Assembly (NCBI GenBank): GCA_007922195.1
Contig: ML681994.1
Span: forward strand, 50,134,018-50,198,017
Direction: 5' to 3'
Length of the DNA: 64,000 nt
DNA from: Podocnemis expansa
Lineage: Eukaryota; Chordata; Testudines; Podocnemididae
Shown here: positions 62,421 through 64,000 of the stretch, one piece after another
Layout of the letters: the number at the start of each line of letters is the position of its first letter
How positions within the stretch are numbered: the first letter of the stretch is position 1
Notes under the pieces: model-generated
The model's input: the letters and a program-made list of their open reading frames with translations, nothing else
Told to the model about the DNA's origin: nothing
The model's database searches: none
Position numbers and translations under genes: made by a program

Positions 62421-64000
62421 GTAGACAGTGGCTCCCACATTGGTACCTGGGGCCAGTGGTGCTTGCTTGGGGACCATCCCTTAAGTAGCCACAGGGCATA
62501 CACCTATGGCTTGAGACTGATTGCACACGAGAGGCTGGAGTGGACTGACTCATGAGTGAGTGGTCACTTTGCAAAGCGAGGCAAACTTGTGTTCATGAAT
62601 GGGAATCGGGGGGTCACAGCAGAACACCAGACTGGATCTGGGGAGCAGCCTGTCACAAGGTGTTAATGTGGCTTGCCGTCCAAAAGTACACAGAGTTAAA
62701 CAAGGTTTGGGATGTGGTATATAGAGGATCTCCACCTGCTTATTACAGTGGCAACCACATTATGAAATCTAAATGTTTTATTAAAGATACAGAGAAGAGG
62801 GCAAAACAGTTAAAGCACTTGAAATCTAAAGCATTAAACAAGACTTTCATTTCTTCTTCCAGTTTCATTCCCTGTAGGTGGAGAGTGTTTTAGAGGAAAT
62901 CCCCCTTTCTTAGAACAGTCTTAGATGGTATCAAAGATAGTAATAGCTGCCAGTTGGGGCAATAAGTTATTTGAGGTGAGCTGGAGCTCTTGCTGCTGCT
63001 CTGAAGTTCAATCATATATCACCTCCTGTAGTGTTTGGGATTCAGCAGGACCTGGAACAGTTATTTAGGTCTGTCTTTCTGGTCTGATTTGGTCAAGACA
63101 GCTTTCTGGAATAGGGTGATGAAGACTTGGGGTTCCAGGAAATGGTAGAATTGGCAGCCATGATCATAAAGCTTGCTTCAGCAGTAATTATCTGTTCCTT
63201 CTCACTGGAGACAGAATACAGAAAGACCAGAAAAAGTCTCCTTCTTGAAAGCCTCTTAAAGGGACTGATGAATGGAGTAGCCCATCCTCTTATTATTTTA
63301 GTAACTGACTTATCAATTTTGGTTCATTAATTTCTGTTTGCGCATCTTGCATTTTTACCATCCATGATTTCAACATAGTCCTGAATTATATCAACATGGA
63401 CTTTTTTTCTGTGGACTAAGTCTCTCTGTTTGATTGCACCTATTTCACATTCATTATAGGAAACAACCTGGCATATTTTCCTTCAACATTTGTTATGGGT
63501 CATTGTATTATCTTATAAACTTTTAAATACATTTTACAATTGATCTTACAATCAGGACAAATTTGTAGGCCCAGTTATTGCAATATGCTTTAAAGACCAT
63601 TGGGTCAGAGAAAAGTCAGAAAAGCAAGTTATTGCATCCATCAGAGTGATATGTTTAATATATCATATTGAATCCTGCCTCCATGCTGAAATGCTACATA
63701 GAGAGATGTAGGTGAGGCCAAAATTGATCGTTCATAATATGCCATTTTAATGTGACACTGATCAGAAGGGATTCCAGGGAATTAGATATGGTAAAGAAGG
63801 AATATTAGGAGTGTGCAAGGTCTGTAGGAATAGGTGAATCTCCACATGGAAGTTCATAGTAATTGTCTTTGAGATCTTAGCACTAGTCTACACTCACCAC
63901 ACTTTTCAGCAGCGGTCGATGGGAGATATGCAAGGTACATAAAATACCTTGCATATCTTCCATCACCTTACTAATTCCCACTTACCTCCCTTATGCACTG
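62421..64000. other. Intron DNA, nothing recognised
   Basis: No gene or confident repeat. A short inverted pair (gcaaggtacataaaataccttgc, 63930-63953) forms a small hairpin. Confidence 0.45.

Overview
The window is nuclear DNA of a non-avian sauropsid, most likely a turtle. It carries one recognisable functional gene part: the first coding exon of KCNC2 (voltage-gated potassium channel Kv3.2) at 15116-15793 on the + strand. The turtle assignment is inference. It rests on abundant decayed CR1 LINEs, a candidate tRNA-derived SINE with a CR1-type tail (a combination known from turtle Pol III SINEs), Penelope-like element ends, and many palindromic foldback elements. No bacterial, viral or organellar genes are seen.

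Layout. 1-13.4 kb: AT-rich upstream flank of KCNC2, with a likely old LTR, CR1 pieces, a CR1 copy (about 3.9-5.54 kb) interrupted by a Penelope-derived insertion, a foldback element, a hAT MITE with perfect 8-bp target-site duplication (TSD), and tandem and LTR-like repeats. 13.48-15.85 kb: a CpG island with GC boxes and an inverted CCAAT box, a 338-base assembly gap, a probable 3' splice site, a short overlapping upstream ORF, and the KCNC2 exon ending at a clean 5' splice site. 15.8-64 kb: apparently all KCNC2 intron, since no S1-S6 exon is visible.

The intron is a mosaic of old transposons: hAT MITEs, MIR-like SINEs, CR1 copies on both strands, a Penelope-like 3' end with a GIY-YIG nuclease remnant nested inside a foldback element, a degenerate Ty3/gypsy gag-pol relic on the - strand, and an RPS10 processed pseudogene on the - strand. 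A second 400-base gap lies inside a CR1 copy.

The most unusual content is a set of eight foldback elements (about a tenth of the window). They share TIR-like ends close to GGSTATGTCTACAC but are filled with four different short self-complementary core words, and three carry GC-rich interior segments. A second notable pattern is two nearly equal-sized (191 and 192 bp) insertions made only of head-to-head Penelope-like termini with 10-12 bp TSDs. Only KCNC2 can be expected to make a protein; every other long reading frame is a transposon remnant, a pseudogene, or chance in GC-rich or low-complexity DNA.
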